From positions 1-64,000 of the forward strand of contig NZ_FPCF01000009.1 of NCBI RefSeq assembly GCF_900116895.1: a DNA stretch of 64,000 nucleotides. Direction: 5' to 3'. How positions within the stretch are numbered: the first letter of the stretch is position 1; each line of letters opens with the position of its first letter. The notes below the pieces were generated by a model. That model did no database searches, was not told the origin of the DNA, and was given only the letters and a program-made list of their open reading frames with translations. The DNA is from Pseudidiomarina donghaiensis. Its GTDB lineage: Bacteria; Pseudomonadota; Gammaproteobacteria; Enterobacterales; Alteromonadaceae. Made by a program: the position numbers and the translations under genes. This document shows, piece by piece, positions 35,380 through 44,369 of the stretch.

Positions 35380-36351
35380 ATGTCCCCTGTCATTCGCAAA
35401 CATGCCGATGTTGTCGCCATTCTTCATGCGCCCGAAACATGGAGTAACCAGGTGTCTTCGCACCTGAACGTACCCAATGGCATGGATGCACCGGAACACA
35501 CGCTGTATCGCAAGCTCATCGAACCATTTTTCGATGCACAAACACTGCACCGGTTTGAGCCGGTTCTTAAAAACATTGTCACCCGATTGTTCCGTGAACT
35601 GCCGGAAGAGTTTAATGTTGAAAGCGATCTTGCCTACCCCTTTGCGCTGCAAGCGCAGTGTGCATTTATGGGCTGGCCGTGCGACCTTGAAGCGGCTTTG
35701 CTGCAGTGGATACAGCGCCAGCAAAAAGCCAGCGCAGCAGGCGATCGTGAGGCAATGCGCCTGTTAGCCACAGAGTTTAGCCAACTTATGGTTGCCGAAT
35801 TCAAGCGGGCACGTGCCGGTGAATACCCAGTTGATAGTTTAACTTCAAGGCTGGTTCATCTGCGTATTGAAGGCGAGCCGTTAACTGACGAATACTTAGT
35901 CAGCATTGTGCGTAATTGGACCGTTGGCGAACTTGGCACGATTGCCAATGCAGTGAAAGCTATCGTGAACTTCTTCAAGGCTAATCAAGTTGTACGTAAA
36001 CAGCTCACCCAAGCGCCTGAGCATATTGACCATGCCGTAGACGAAATACTGCGTTTTAACGCACCGCTAGCAAGTAACCGCCGCCGCGCTGTGTGCCCCA
36101 TGCACATCAACGGCCAAGCGGTAAAAGCCGACACCGTGGTTACGCTTGACTGGGGCGCCGCCAACACCGACCCCGAGGTATTCGAGCAACCACACCAGTT
36201 TCGTTGGGATCGCGACCCGCGCGACAACTTATTGTACGGCACCGGCATTCACGTCTGCCCCGGCGCACCGCTCGCGCGCCTAGAACTGCGCGCCTTTACT
36301 CAAACCCTGCTCACCCAAAAAACCCGTAGCCCGGCGTTCCACGCCGGGTAG
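35380..36351 (+). CDS. Short cytochrome P450
   Basis: A 323-aa protein with the haem-binding loop YGTGIHVCPGAPLARLELRA (Cys ligand about residue 290) and DEILRFNAPLASNRRRA, which holds the ExxR-like part of the K helix. The I-helix region (IVRNWTVGELGTIANA) lacks the usual A/G-G-x-D/E-T. Typical bacterial P450s are about 400 aa, so about 60-70 N-terminal residues are absent, though GGGAGG gives ATG 35380 a good ribosome site. The last nine codons and the stop lie inside a REP-like repeat. Substrate and redox partner are unknown. Confidence 0.8.
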   Translation: MSPVIRKHADVVAILHAPETWSNQVSSHLNVPNGMDAPEHTLYRKLIEPFFDAQTLHRFEPVLKNIVTRLFRELPEEFNVESDLAYPFALQAQCAFMGWPCDLEAALLQWIQRQQKASAAGDREAMRLLATEFSQLMVAEFKRARAGEYPVDSLTSRLVHLRIEGEPLTDEYLVSIVRNWTVGELGTIANAVKAIVNFFKANQVVRKQLTQAPEHIDHAVDEILRFNAPLASNRRRAVCPMHINGQAVKADTVVTLDWGAANTDPEVFEQPHQFRWDRDPRDNLLYGTGIHVCPGAPLARLELRAFTQTLLTQKTRSPAFHAG

Positions 36352-36432
36352 CGCGCAGCGCCGTAACGCATCACCGTAGCCCGGCGTTCCACGCCGGGTA
36401 GCCGCAGCGCTGTAACCCATCACCGTAGCCCT
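36325..36432. repeat. Tandem REP-like palindromic repeats, array A
   Basis: Two full units and one partial unit of about 50 bp start at 36325, 36375 and 36424. Each contains CCCGGCG-TTCCA-CGCCGGG flanked by GTAG, then a GCGCAGCGC-type tail. The first unit contains the P450 stop codon. The same unit forms array B at 40299-40466. Confidence 0.9.
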
Positions 36433-36473
36433 CAAAAAATAATCATTGATCCAAAAAATGAATCATGGTTCAC

Positions 36474-36503
36474 TTCTTGCTATCGATAATTAGATAGCAA
36501 GAA
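36474..36503. promoter_or_regulatory. Candidate TetR operator
   Basis: TTCTTGCTATC and GATAGCAAGAA form a perfect 11-bp inverted repeat with an 8-nt spacer, ending 4 nt before the TetR-family ATG. Length and placement fit autorepression. Confidence 0.6.
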
Positions 36504-36507
36504 CACC

Positions 36508-37128
36508 ATGGCCTATCGCGAAACAACTCAAATACGCCAGCGTAAGCAGGCAACCCAAGAAAACATTCTTAGCAATGCACTCACGTTGCTTAACGAAGTA
36601 GGATTCAGTGGCTTGCAAATGGCCTCTTTGGCCAAGCGCTGTAACCTAGCTACAGGCACCCTGTATCGCTACTTTGCCAACAAAGAAGCCTTATGTACCG
36701 CCGTATTTGAACACGCCACAAATATTGAGGTAACCCAAGTTCAGCAGCAGCTTAGCGCCCCCGAAAAACCGATACCCGAGCGCATTGCTAACGCATTAAC
36801 CACATTTGCAAAACGTGCCCTTCGCGCACCTGTCACTGCATGGGCTTTAATTGCAGAACCCGTTGAGCCCGCAGTTATTGCCGCACGCATAAAATATCGA
36901 GAACGCTACGCCAACTTATTCGCCCAAGCTATTGAACAAGGCATTAGCGAACAAAGCTTACCACCACAAAATAGTGCGTTGAGCAGCCGCGCTTTAGTTG
37001 GAGCCATTGCTGAAGCTTTAATTGGCCCATTAGCCCATCAGCATGAGCTCGAACCGAATAGCGCAATTTTGGAAAGTGTACGCTTTTGTCTTCAAGCAAT
37101 AACAGCGCGGCCTCACTCGTGTGTGTAA
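36508..37128 (+). CDS. TetR-family regulator
   Basis: A 206-aa TetR protein. Its N-terminal HTH reads ILSNALTLLNEVGFSGLQMA, then SLAKRCNLATGTLYRYFANK (about residues 18-57). The ligand-binding C-terminal domain is helical. It is followed by the acyl-CoA dehydrogenase and ligase genes (23 nt gap) and probably controls them in response to an acyl-CoA or fatty acid; the ligand is inferred from neighbours. Confidence 0.88.
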   Translation: MAYRETTQIRQRKQATQENILSNALTLLNEVGFSGLQMASLAKRCNLATGTLYRYFANKEALCTAVFEHATNIEVTQVQQQLSAPEKPIPERIANALTTFAKRALRAPVTAWALIAEPVEPAVIAARIKYRERYANLFAQAIEQGISEQSLPPQNSALSSRALVGAIAEALIGPLAHQHELEPNSAILESVRFCLQAITARPHSCV

Positions 37129-37150
37129 AACAAACATATGGAGAACAAAA

Positions 37151-38812
37151 ATGACTATTCCAGACCAGTATCTCGCTCAAACCCACACGGTAGAAAACCA
37201 ACCACCAGAGCTTGAAAACTATAACCTCTACGCCGAAGATAAAGCATTGCAAGAAGCGGTAAAGCGCGAAGGCGCTAGCTGGGCTGAACAAGACATTGCG
37301 CGCTTTGGCGCTGAATGCGGGCTACCTGAGCGCATCGCGCTGGGTTTTGCGGCCAACATCAATAAGCCGCAGCTTGTTACCCACGACCGTTTTGGCAACC
37401 GCGTTGATCAAATCGACTTTCATCCCAGCTATCACCAGCTAATGGATATTGCGATAACTGAAGGTTTACATGCCAGCCCATGGGCTGCTCCCAAACCGGG
37501 TGCTCATGTCGCGCGTGCCGCCAAATACTACTTGCACACCCAAGTAGAGGCTGCTCATGGCTGCCCTATCACCATGACCTTTGCCGCCATTCCTGCCTTG
37601 CAACATCAACCCGATTTACTGGCTAAATTTGGTCCTAAAATAATGGCGCCCGAATATGATAGCCGAAACGTACCCGACAGCATGAAACGCGGGCTCACCA
37701 TTGGAATGGCAATGACTGAAAAGCAAGGCGGCTCAGACGTGCGCAGCAATAGCACGCGCGCTCACCCTATAGCAGCTGAAGGTCCTGGCGAAGCATATGA
37801 GTTAGTTGGTCATAAGTGGTTTGTTTCAGCACCAATGTGCGATGCCTTCTTAGTTCTGGCGCAAACAAACAAGGGCCTATCATGCTTTTTACTGCCACGC
37901 TGGCGCCCAGACGGCACTAAAAATGCACTACAAATTCAGCAATTAAAAAACAAGATGGGCAACGTCGCTAATGCCTCCAGTGAGTGCGAATTACGTGGCG
38001 CGTTGGCGTGGATGGTTGGCGAAGAAGGCCGTGGCGTCCGCACAATTATAGAAATGGTTTCTATGACCCGCTATGACTGCATGATTGGTTCATCGTCAGG
38101 CATGCGTCAAGCCACTGTGCAAGCTATTCACCACGCTAGGCATCGCCAAGCCTTCGGCGCTCACCTAGTTGACCAGCCCCTCATGCAAAACCTATTAGCC
38201 GACTTAGCGCTAGAAAGTGAAGCTGCCATGACCTTAACCATGCGCTTGGCTCGAGCAATGGACCAGCAAAGCAATGAGCACGAGCGCTTACTAGCACGCA
38301 TTGCCACACCTATCGGCAAATACTGGATTTGCAAACGAACACCGCAACATGCCTACGAGGCCATGGAAGTTATTGGCGGTATGGGCGTGATGGAAAATAC
38401 CATGATGCCGCGGCTATTCCGCGAATCACCCGTCAACGCGATATGGGAAGGCAGCGGCAATGTTCAATGCCTTGATATGCTTAGAGCTATTCAAAAAGAA
38501 CCTGAAGTGCTTGAAGCATACTTTAATGAACTGGCGCGCGCCGGCGGTACCGATCAGCGCTTTGACGCCTTTGTAAATAACCTTAAAGCCAGCTTTAGCC
38601 GAACTCCAGCAGACCAATGGCAATATCAAGCACGTCATTTCGCCGACCATATGGCCTTGGCATTGCAAGGTGCGCTGCTGTTACAGCACGCACCGAACGA
38701 GGTTGCCGATGCGTTTTGTGCCAGCCGACTCAACGCTCATACCACCGCCAATTACGGTTGCTTGCCTAGCGGCCTAAACTTAACAAATATTATTAACCGG
38801 AGCTTCGCATGA
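37151..38812 (+). CDS. aidB: AidB-like acyl-CoA dehydrogenase
   Basis: A 553-aa protein close to E. coli AidB: HTVENQPPELENYNLYAEDK at the N-terminus, ITMTFAAIPAL, GMAMTEKQGGSDVRSNSTRA, and VIGGMGVMENTMMPRLFRES with NAIWEGSGNVQCLDMLRA. ATG 37151 has GGAG upstream. E. coli AidB is a flavoprotein of the alkylation response; here the setting is a TetR regulator and an acyl-CoA ligase, so a role in fatty-acid metabolism is at least as likely. It overlaps the ligase gene by ATGA. Confidence 0.85.
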   Translation: MTIPDQYLAQTHTVENQPPELENYNLYAEDKALQEAVKREGASWAEQDIARFGAECGLPERIALGFAANINKPQLVTHDRFGNRVDQIDFHPSYHQLMDIAITEGLHASPWAAPKPGAHVARAAKYYLHTQVEAAHGCPITMTFAAIPALQHQPDLLAKFGPKIMAPEYDSRNVPDSMKRGLTIGMAMTEKQGGSDVRSNSTRAHPIAAEGPGEAYELVGHKWFVSAPMCDAFLVLAQTNKGLSCFLLPRWRPDGTKNALQIQQLKNKMGNVANASSECELRGALAWMVGEEGRGVRTIIEMVSMTRYDCMIGSSSGMRQATVQAIHHARHRQAFGAHLVDQPLMQNLLADLALESEAAMTLTMRLARAMDQQSNEHERLLARIATPIGKYWICKRTPQHAYEAMEVIGGMGVMENTMMPRLFRESPVNAIWEGSGNVQCLDMLRAIQKEPEVLEAYFNELARAGGTDQRFDAFVNNLKASFSRTPADQWQYQARHFADHMALALQGALLLQHAPNEVADAFCASRLNAHTTANYGCLPSGLNLTNIINRSFA

Positions 38813-40296
38813 TTATTCCAGCCTACGTTGCCCGCAATGCGCGCAAATATCCAAACCATGAAGCCGTGATTGATGGCTCACTGCGCGCTACTTGGCAACA
38901 ACTCGAGCAACACGTCAATCAGTTTGCCGAGCATCTTGCCTGCGACCATCATATAAAAGCCGGTGATCGGGTGTGCTTGGTGCTGCCCAACAGCTACACC
39001 TTTATTGTCGCGCATTTCGCAATTCAACGGCTAGGCGCTATCGTATCGCCGATAAACGTCAAATTAACCGCCTCTGAACTGGCATACATATTTGAAAATG
39101 CTGATGCAAATTTGGTTATTACCTGCGACCTAACGAGTAGCCATGCGCTTAAAGCCTGCTCCGAACTAAAACTAACTAGCCTGGTTATTAACAACATTAT
39201 TGAACATGTAGCGCAATACAGCAGCGGTCGAACGTTTACTCAACTCGATCAGCAAGCATTGTTTGAACCAGCAACCCTGCTTTACACGTCAGGCACTACC
39301 GGGCGACCAAAAGGCGTATTGTTCAATCACAAAGCACTATTATTTGTCGGCATGATGTTTGCCACCGAAATGCACTACCGCCCGGAGAGCCGATTACTAT
39401 CGTTAATGCCATTTACCCATTCAGCCCCATTAAACTTGACCTTAGTTGGCGGTACGCTAATTGGCAGCACGCATATAGTCGCCCCCACATTTACCCCTGA
39501 TCTTTTGCTAAACCTAGTGCAACAAGAACGCGCCACCCACTTTTTTGGCGCACCTGTAGCCTACTTGCTCACCGCCCAACACCCTGCCATACAAAAAACC
39601 AATTTAAGCAGTATGACCCACTGGATTTATGGTGGTGGACCATTGGCCGGCGACCATGCCCGACGCGTACAGCAGGCATTCGGTAGCGACCAGTTTTACT
39701 GCGTATATGGCCTAACCGAAGCAGGCCCAACCGGCAGTCTGTTGCTACCTAATGAACATGCGGAAAAAGCCGGCTCTGTAGGCCAACGAGCAGCTGCTTT
39801 TACCGAGATACGGGTGGTCAACAAAAGTGGCGACATTTGTGCTAACAACGAGCCTGGGGAAATTCACATTGGCGGTGAAGGTGTCATGACCGAATATTGG
39901 CGCAACGAGCAAGCCACTCAAGACATATTTACTGAAGACGGATGGATACGTACCGGCGATATTGGTCTGCGCGACGATGACGGATTTTATTGGGTTAAAG
40001 ATCGTATTAAAGATCTGATCATTAGCGGCGGCGTTAACGTGTACCCTCGTGAAGTTGAGGACGCTTTAGCAAGCCACCCTGCTGTGCTTGAAGCCGCTGT
40101 CATTGGCGTGCCGCACGACGAATGGGGAGAAACCGTTAAAGCATGCGTGGTCTTGCGCGAAGCCATTGAAGAAGAAGCCTTGCGCGCGCACGTAGCTGAA
40201 CGCCTCGCCGACTACAAATGCCCACGCGTATACGCATTTATGGACGAGCTGCCTCATAACGCCAACGGCAAAGTCCTCAAACACCAACTGCGCTAA
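38809..40296 (+). CDS. AMP-forming acyl-CoA synthetase
   Basis: A 495-aa ANL-superfamily enzyme. It has the P-loop LLYTSGTTGRPKGVLFNHKA (about residues 160-179), YCVYGLTEAGPTGSLLLP, the ATP/hinge segment GWIRTGDIGLRDDDGFYWVK with DRIKDLIISGGVNVYPREVE, and the C-terminal LPHNANGKVLKHQLR with the catalytic Lys. It activates a carboxylic acid, probably a fatty acid, to the CoA ester, in line with the acyl-CoA dehydrogenase encoded just before. Confidence 0.9.
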   Translation: MIIPAYVARNARKYPNHEAVIDGSLRATWQQLEQHVNQFAEHLACDHHIKAGDRVCLVLPNSYTFIVAHFAIQRLGAIVSPINVKLTASELAYIFENADANLVITCDLTSSHALKACSELKLTSLVINNIIEHVAQYSSGRTFTQLDQQALFEPATLLYTSGTTGRPKGVLFNHKALLFVGMMFATEMHYRPESRLLSLMPFTHSAPLNLTLVGGTLIGSTHIVAPTFTPDLLLNLVQQERATHFFGAPVAYLLTAQHPAIQKTNLSSMTHWIYGGGPLAGDHARRVQQAFGSDQFYCVYGLTEAGPTGSLLLPNEHAEKAGSVGQRAAAFTEIRVVNKSGDICANNEPGEIHIGGEGVMTEYWRNEQATQDIFTEDGWIRTGDIGLRDDDGFYWVKDRIKDLIISGGVNVYPREVEDALASHPAVLEAAVIGVPHDEWGETVKACVVLREAIEEEALRAHVAERLADYKCPRVYAFMDELPHNANGKVLKHQLR

Positions 40297-40298
40297 CC

Positions 40299-40466
40299 CG
40301 TAGCCCGGCCCGCGCATCACCGTAGCCCGGCGTTTCACGCCGGGTAGCGCGCAGCGCTGTAACCCATCACCGTAGCCCGGCGTTTCACGCCGGGTAGCGC
40401 GCAGCGCTGTAACCCATCACCGTAGCCCGGCGTTTCACGCCGGGTAGCGCGCAGCGCTGTAACCCT
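40299..40466. repeat. Tandem REP-like palindromic repeats, array B
   Basis: One truncated unit (40299-40320) and three near-complete units of exactly 50 bp start at 40321, 40371 and 40421. The core is CCCGGCG-TTTCA-CGCCGGG. The downstream copies are almost identical, which points to recent tandem amplification. Confidence 0.92.
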
Positions 40467-40531
40467 CGACACCACAACCAATCTTTAATACCATCACCGC
40501 ACCAATAAAAATAAAAAGATAGGAAACTCCC

Positions 40532-42088
40532 GTGTCATCCAAACCAACACCAGCCAACGAAACAGGCGGCTTTATCGCTTTTGTCGAACGCGCCGGCAAG
40601 CGTATTCCCGACCCCGTTATTATTTTTATCTATTTCTTAGCAGCAGCCCTACTGCTCACCTGGGCCATTGGCGGCTTAAGCTTCACCACATACGGCGGCG
40701 ACGGCCAGCCCATTGAATACGAAATTCGTAACATGCTCGCCACCGAAAACGTCGTATGGCTATTCGACAACGCGTTACTTGCCAACTGGCTCGGTTTTGG
40801 CGGCGGCGTACTAGGCGTTATTTTAATCGTTATGCTTGGTGTCGGCGTTGCTGAAAACTCTGGTTTATTCGCAGCGATTTTGAAAAAAGTATCACGCGGA
40901 TTACCACTTAACTGGTTGCCACTGTTCTTAGTATTTATTGGCATTATGAGCTCTATCGCAACCGACGCCGGCTACCTCATTCTTATCCCATTAGCCGGCC
41001 TGTTATACGCGGGGCTTGGTAAAAACCCACTGATCGGTATGGCCGCCGCTTTCGCAGGCGTTTCTGCGGGCTTCAGTGCCAACTTAATTCCGGCAACCCC
41101 CATTGATGTCATTATTGGCGTAAATGCTAAAGTATTCGCTGAGTCACAAGGCATTCCGTTTGTAAATGCCGCTGGCGAAGCCCTCACACCAGCCACCATG
41201 AACTACTACTTCATTTTGGCCTCAACCTTTATTCTTGGCGGTGTTGGCGCTTGGGTAACCTTAAAATTCGTACAACCACGGCTAGAGCAAAAACCCTACA
41301 CCATTCCAAAAGAGCTTGAATTAGGCGACTTCGAAGTCTCCCCAGCAGAAAAGCGCGGCCTACGTGCCGCAGGTATTGCATTAGTGGTGGCGTTAATTGC
41401 CATTTACGGCCTAGCAGTTGGCCCGTTGGCGCCCTATGAAAACGCGCAAGGCGCCACGGTAACGCCATATTTAAATAACGTTATCTTGCTTATTACCTTT
41501 GTGTTTATTGCCGTCGGTGTGGCTTTTGGGGTAGCTAGTGGCAACTTCAAATCACTGCAAGACGTGGTAAAAGCCATGGTTAAGCAAATGGACACCATGG
41601 GCTACATTTTGGTGCTCACCTTCTTCTGTTATAACTTCTTAGGCGTATTAAGCCACAGTGGCCTTGGCGCATACATCACCTACCTTGGCGCCACGCTGTT
41701 GACCAACCTGGGCCTTCAAAGCTTCCCAGTATTGCTACTTATTGGTTTTATTATTGTCACGGCTATTATTAACATTTTTGTTGGTGGCCTAACCTCAAAA
41801 TGGATGCTCTTAGGGCCTATTTTCATTCCTATGCTGTATTTGGTAAATAGTGAAATGACGCCAGATTTAGTCGCCGCGGCCTTCCGCGTAGCCGACTCGT
41901 CAACCAATATCATCACCCCTATGATGAGCTACGCAGGCATTATCTTGGCCTTCATGCGTAAGTATAATCCGCAGCTTACTTTTGGTGAGATGATTGCCAT
42001 GATGGTGCCATACTCGTTGGCCTTCATGGTGGTATGGACAGCCCTCTTGGTCGCGTTCTTCAGCTTCGGCATACCACTGGGCTTTTAA
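40532..42088 (+). CDS. AbgT-family transporter
   Basis: A 518-aa membrane protein from GTG 40532 (AGGAAA upstream). It has about 12 hydrophobic segments and AbgT-family marks: FVERAGKRIPDPVIIFIYFL, MLGVGVAENSGLFAAILKKV, IATDAGYLILIPLAGLLYA, NIFVGGLTSKWMLLGPIFIP, and DSSTNIITPMMSYAGIILAF. The family imports p-aminobenzoyl-glutamate or exports sulfonamides; no neighbour decides which. It may carry other aryl or peptide conjugates. Confidence 0.88.
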   Translation: MSSKPTPANETGGFIAFVERAGKRIPDPVIIFIYFLAAALLLTWAIGGLSFTTYGGDGQPIEYEIRNMLATENVVWLFDNALLANWLGFGGGVLGVILIVMLGVGVAENSGLFAAILKKVSRGLPLNWLPLFLVFIGIMSSIATDAGYLILIPLAGLLYAGLGKNPLIGMAAAFAGVSAGFSANLIPATPIDVIIGVNAKVFAESQGIPFVNAAGEALTPATMNYYFILASTFILGGVGAWVTLKFVQPRLEQKPYTIPKELELGDFEVSPAEKRGLRAAGIALVVALIAIYGLAVGPLAPYENAQGATVTPYLNNVILLITFVFIAVGVAFGVASGNFKSLQDVVKAMVKQMDTMGYILVLTFFCYNFLGVLSHSGLGAYITYLGATLLTNLGLQSFPVLLLIGFIIVTAIINIFVGGLTSKWMLLGPIFIPMLYLVNSEMTPDLVAAAFRVADSSTNIITPMMSYAGIILAFMRKYNPQLTFGEMIAMMVPYSLAFMVVWTALLVAFFSFGIPLGF

Positions 42089-42117
42089 CGGTTGGTTGAA
42101 ACTTACGCAATTGAAAC

Positions 42118-42148
42118 GCGGTGGCGCAAAAACCACTTGCACCACCGC
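42118..42148. terminator. Hairpin after the AbgT gene
   Basis: GCGGTGG and CCACCGC pair over a 17-nt loop, about 30 nt after the AbgT stop. There is no T run, so it is only a possible rho-independent stop. Confidence 0.35.
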
Positions 42149-42204
42149 AGCGTAATGACTAATATAGCGCCCGTTCGCATTCGCGAACGTCAGCAATACA
42201 ATGT

Positions 42205-42281
42205 GCGTCCGTAGCTCAGTTGGTTAGAGCACTACCTTGACATGGTAGGGGTCGGTAGTTCGAGTCTACTCGGACGCACCA
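42205..42281 (+). tRNA. tRNA-Val (anticodon GAC)
   Basis: A full cloverleaf: acceptor GCGTCCG/CGGACGC, D arm GCTC...GAGC, anticodon stem CTACC/GGTAG around loop TTGACAT (anticodon GAC), T arm with TTCGAGT, discriminator A and encoded CCA. The 3' half is overlapped by the end of an integrase-like frame on the other strand, so it served as an attachment site. Confidence 0.96.
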
Positions 42282-42463
42282 TCTTCCTTTCGTTTTAAAC
42301 CCCTTGAATTTATTGACTTGTAGCCGTGTTGGTTGGCTTGATGCTTTGTGCATTTTTGCGACCATTTGGGGGCTTGTGACCAAATGGTGACCAAACCGTG
42401 ACCATGTTTGATTTCATACCTTAAAAGCGACTGTCTTTGATTCTTTAAATGTACTGGTGACAA
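42266..42463 (-). pseudogene. C-terminal remnant of a tyrosine integrase
   Basis: The frame (about 65 codons, open back to about 42484) starts LSPVHLKNQRQSLLRYEI, which matches the end of phage-type tyrosine recombinases (the HLSPEHL region next to the catalytic Tyr). It then has a Lys/Ser-rich tail whose last codons lie in the tRNA-Val 3' end. No catalytic Arg/His boxes remain upstream. The position is typical of an integrase left at a tRNA attachment site, so this marks the island boundary. Confidence 0.5.
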
Positions 42464-42530
42464 TTGCCAACTAAGGATGAATAATTATGCAGCTAATAAG
42501 TTAATTTGCATTGTTTATTCGACAACTAAT

Positions 42531-43097
42531 TCATTCTTCCGAATCTGATTCTGCATCAGGTGGCTTTTTAGAGATTTTTCGAGCTTTCGCTTGCAACTTC
42601 CCAGCACTTTTTTGCGCTTCAGGATTATCTCGTATAGCCATTTCTAACGCTGCTGCCGCGCGCTGCGCCTCTCCATTCCATAGACTTTGAGCTTTCATAA
42701 TGTCTTTTATGGCGCTATGTTCTTTTAGGAATGCTAGTTGACCTTGCAATGCCCGATACACATCACCACCCCATTGACTTTGAGCAGTCACGCTATTTTT
42801 AAATGATTCAAAATCATTCAATGCCGCCATTTGACTAGCAATGGATTGAGCAATGCCGATGCTTGATCTTTCGTTAAATTCACGGATTTGGTCCGCAATA
42901 ATTAGCGCTTGTTCCTCATCCGTAATTTCGTCTAATTCATCCTCTGTTAACTCAATATCAAGATCAATGTTGTTATTCTTCGCGAAGTGTTGAATACCTT
43001 CAACTAGCTTATCAAAAAGAAAAACCTCGGGAGAATTTGGTAGTGTCTTAATCTCTCGCATTAATAAAGCATTTAGATATAACTCACTATTATGCAT
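42531..43097 (-). CDS. Hypothetical protein with internal repeat
   Basis: A 188-aa acidic, helical protein. Two related stretches, AQSQWGGDVYRALQGQLAFL and AQSLWNGEAQRAAAALEMAI (about residues 104-165), suggest an internal duplication. The C-terminus is a basic then acidic low-complexity tail (KARKISKKPPDAESDSEE). No family recognised. It lies between the integrase remnant and an IS remnant, so it is part of the island cargo. Confidence 0.55.
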   Translation of the reverse strand: MHNSELYLNALLMREIKTLPNSPEVFLFDKLVEGIQHFAKNNNIDLDIELTEDELDEITDEEQALIIADQIREFNERSSIGIAQSIASQMAALNDFESFKNSVTAQSQWGGDVYRALQGQLAFLKEHSAIKDIMKAQSLWNGEAQRAAAALEMAIRDNPEAQKSAGKLQAKARKISKKPPDAESDSEE

Positions 43098-43186
43098 AGT
43101 GCAAAAATCGCTATCACTAGTTATTAACCAAAGGTACTTTTTACCATTAAGGTTTGTTAAAACTTGTTCCCATAACAGCTCGTCGC

Positions 43187-43954
43187 CTAATGTGGTAAGG
43201 CCTGATTTTTCCAGACACCTTCTACCCGTTTAAAATATTCACGCTTAAAGTTGTTTGGCGACACTCTGTTATTTTTTGTATGACGTCGAGTTGGATTGTA
43301 AACCATCTCAATATAATGAAACACTGCCTGCTTGGCTTCAGCCCGGTTTGGATAAATACGACGGCGTATTTTTTCCTTCTTTAAATTACTGAAGAAGCTC
43401 TCAGCAACCGCATTTTCATGACAGTTACCACGTCGACTCATACTGGTTTTAATATTGTATGCATCGAGTAACTTTCTGAACTGTCGACTGGAATACTGAG
43501 ATCCCTGATCGGAGTGCAAACTGACTTGTTGCTGCGGCTTTCGTCGCCAATAAGCGGCTGTAATGGCTTGCATGGCCAAGTATTCCGTCATTCGGTCGCT
43601 CATCGACCAACCAACGACATTACGTGCAAATAAGTCCATGACGACTGCCAAAAAAAGAAAGCCTTCATGTGTTTTAATGTAAGTGATGTCCGTCACCCAC
43701 CATTGATTAGGGTGTTCGACGTTAAACTCGCGATTTAACGCGTTATCGGCAACAATATCGGTCTTACCGCCGTAGTAGCCTCTGGGCGTGTTATAACCCC
43801 GCTGTGCACGGATGCCTTCTTTTTGCATTAAGCGTAAGATCCGATCTCGGCCGCAATATTGGTTGGCATCACGAAAGTCCATATAGATATTGCGGTAGCC
43901 ATGAAAACCACCGCTCTCTATCCAAAACTGCTTAATTTTTTGCGCGAGTTGTTG
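43187..43954 (-). pseudogene. 5'-truncated IS3-family transposase OrfB
   Basis: The frame has the DDE integrase core: WWVTDITYIKTHEGFLFLAV (first Asp), VSLHSDQGSQYSSRQFRKLL (second Asp) and NCHENAVAESFFSNLKKEKI (Glu). The in-frame upstream codons QQLAQKIKQFWIESGGFHGY extend to about 43954, where the frame ends abruptly at a sequence identical to an IS terminal repeat. No OrfA or N-terminal OrfB remains. It differs in sequence from the IS3 transposase at the window start. It is unlikely to be active. Confidence 0.8.
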
Positions 43955-43974
43955 TGTAATCCCCCCATTTTAAG
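43955..43974. repeat. IS terminal-repeat copy abutting the truncated transposase
   Basis: TGTAATCCCCCCATTTTAAG matches the IS end at 311-330 in 19 of 20 bases, in inverted orientation. It lies exactly where the OrfB frame breaks, only a few bases from the 3' end of the cupredoxin gene. It is probably the scar of an IS insertion followed by deletion. Confidence 0.55.
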
Positions 43975-43978
43975 CCAT

Positions 43979-44332
43979 TTAACCGACAACTAGCTTTCCC
44001 CGATACATTTGCATCTGGCAATGAAAGTCGTACTCTCCGGGTTCCAGCGCTGGTATTTGAATTTGCTTTAATTTGTTAGAAGGCAACGTTTCACTTATTT
44101 CTAGCTTGGGAATGAGCAAAGTTTCAGAACAAGGCGATTGATCCTTCCGCAGGAACTTAAGTTCAACCGGTTTACCTTCAGGTATTTTTATTCTCGAAGG
44201 CGAGTAGATACCGTTTTCGACGGCAATCACCAAATCACCTTCTCCCAGCTTCAGCTGCTGGGGCTTGTAAAGCCAAAACCACCAGACGATCAGCGCGATC
44301 AAAGTGATACCAGCAATATTAATGAATAACAT
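43979..44332 (-). CDS. Membrane-anchored cupredoxin-domain protein
   Basis: A 117-aa protein with one N-terminal membrane anchor (IAGITLIALIVWWFWLYKP) and a cupredoxin domain. LKFLRKDQSPCSETLLIPKL and PGEYDFHCQMQMYRGKLVVG supply the Cys, His and Met residues typical of copper sites. It starts 37 nt after the CopA ATPase and is likely to bind copper at the membrane. It is the last gene of the copper island, next to an IS scar. Confidence 0.82.
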   Translation of the reverse strand: MLFINIAGITLIALIVWWFWLYKPQQLKLGEGDLVIAVENGIYSPSRIKIPEGKPVELKFLRKDQSPCSETLLIPKLEISETLPSNKLKQIQIPALEPGEYDFHCQMQMYRGKLVVG

Positions 44333-44369
44333 GTTTATTCTCCTGAATGCGTCAGTGTTAGAAGGTGCG

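Noticed and set aside
42118-42200. Hairpins upstream of tRNA-Val as part of a CRISPR or repeat array
   Set aside because: They are single, unrelated inverted repeats with no repeat-spacer pattern; no CRISPR array is seen anywhere in the window.
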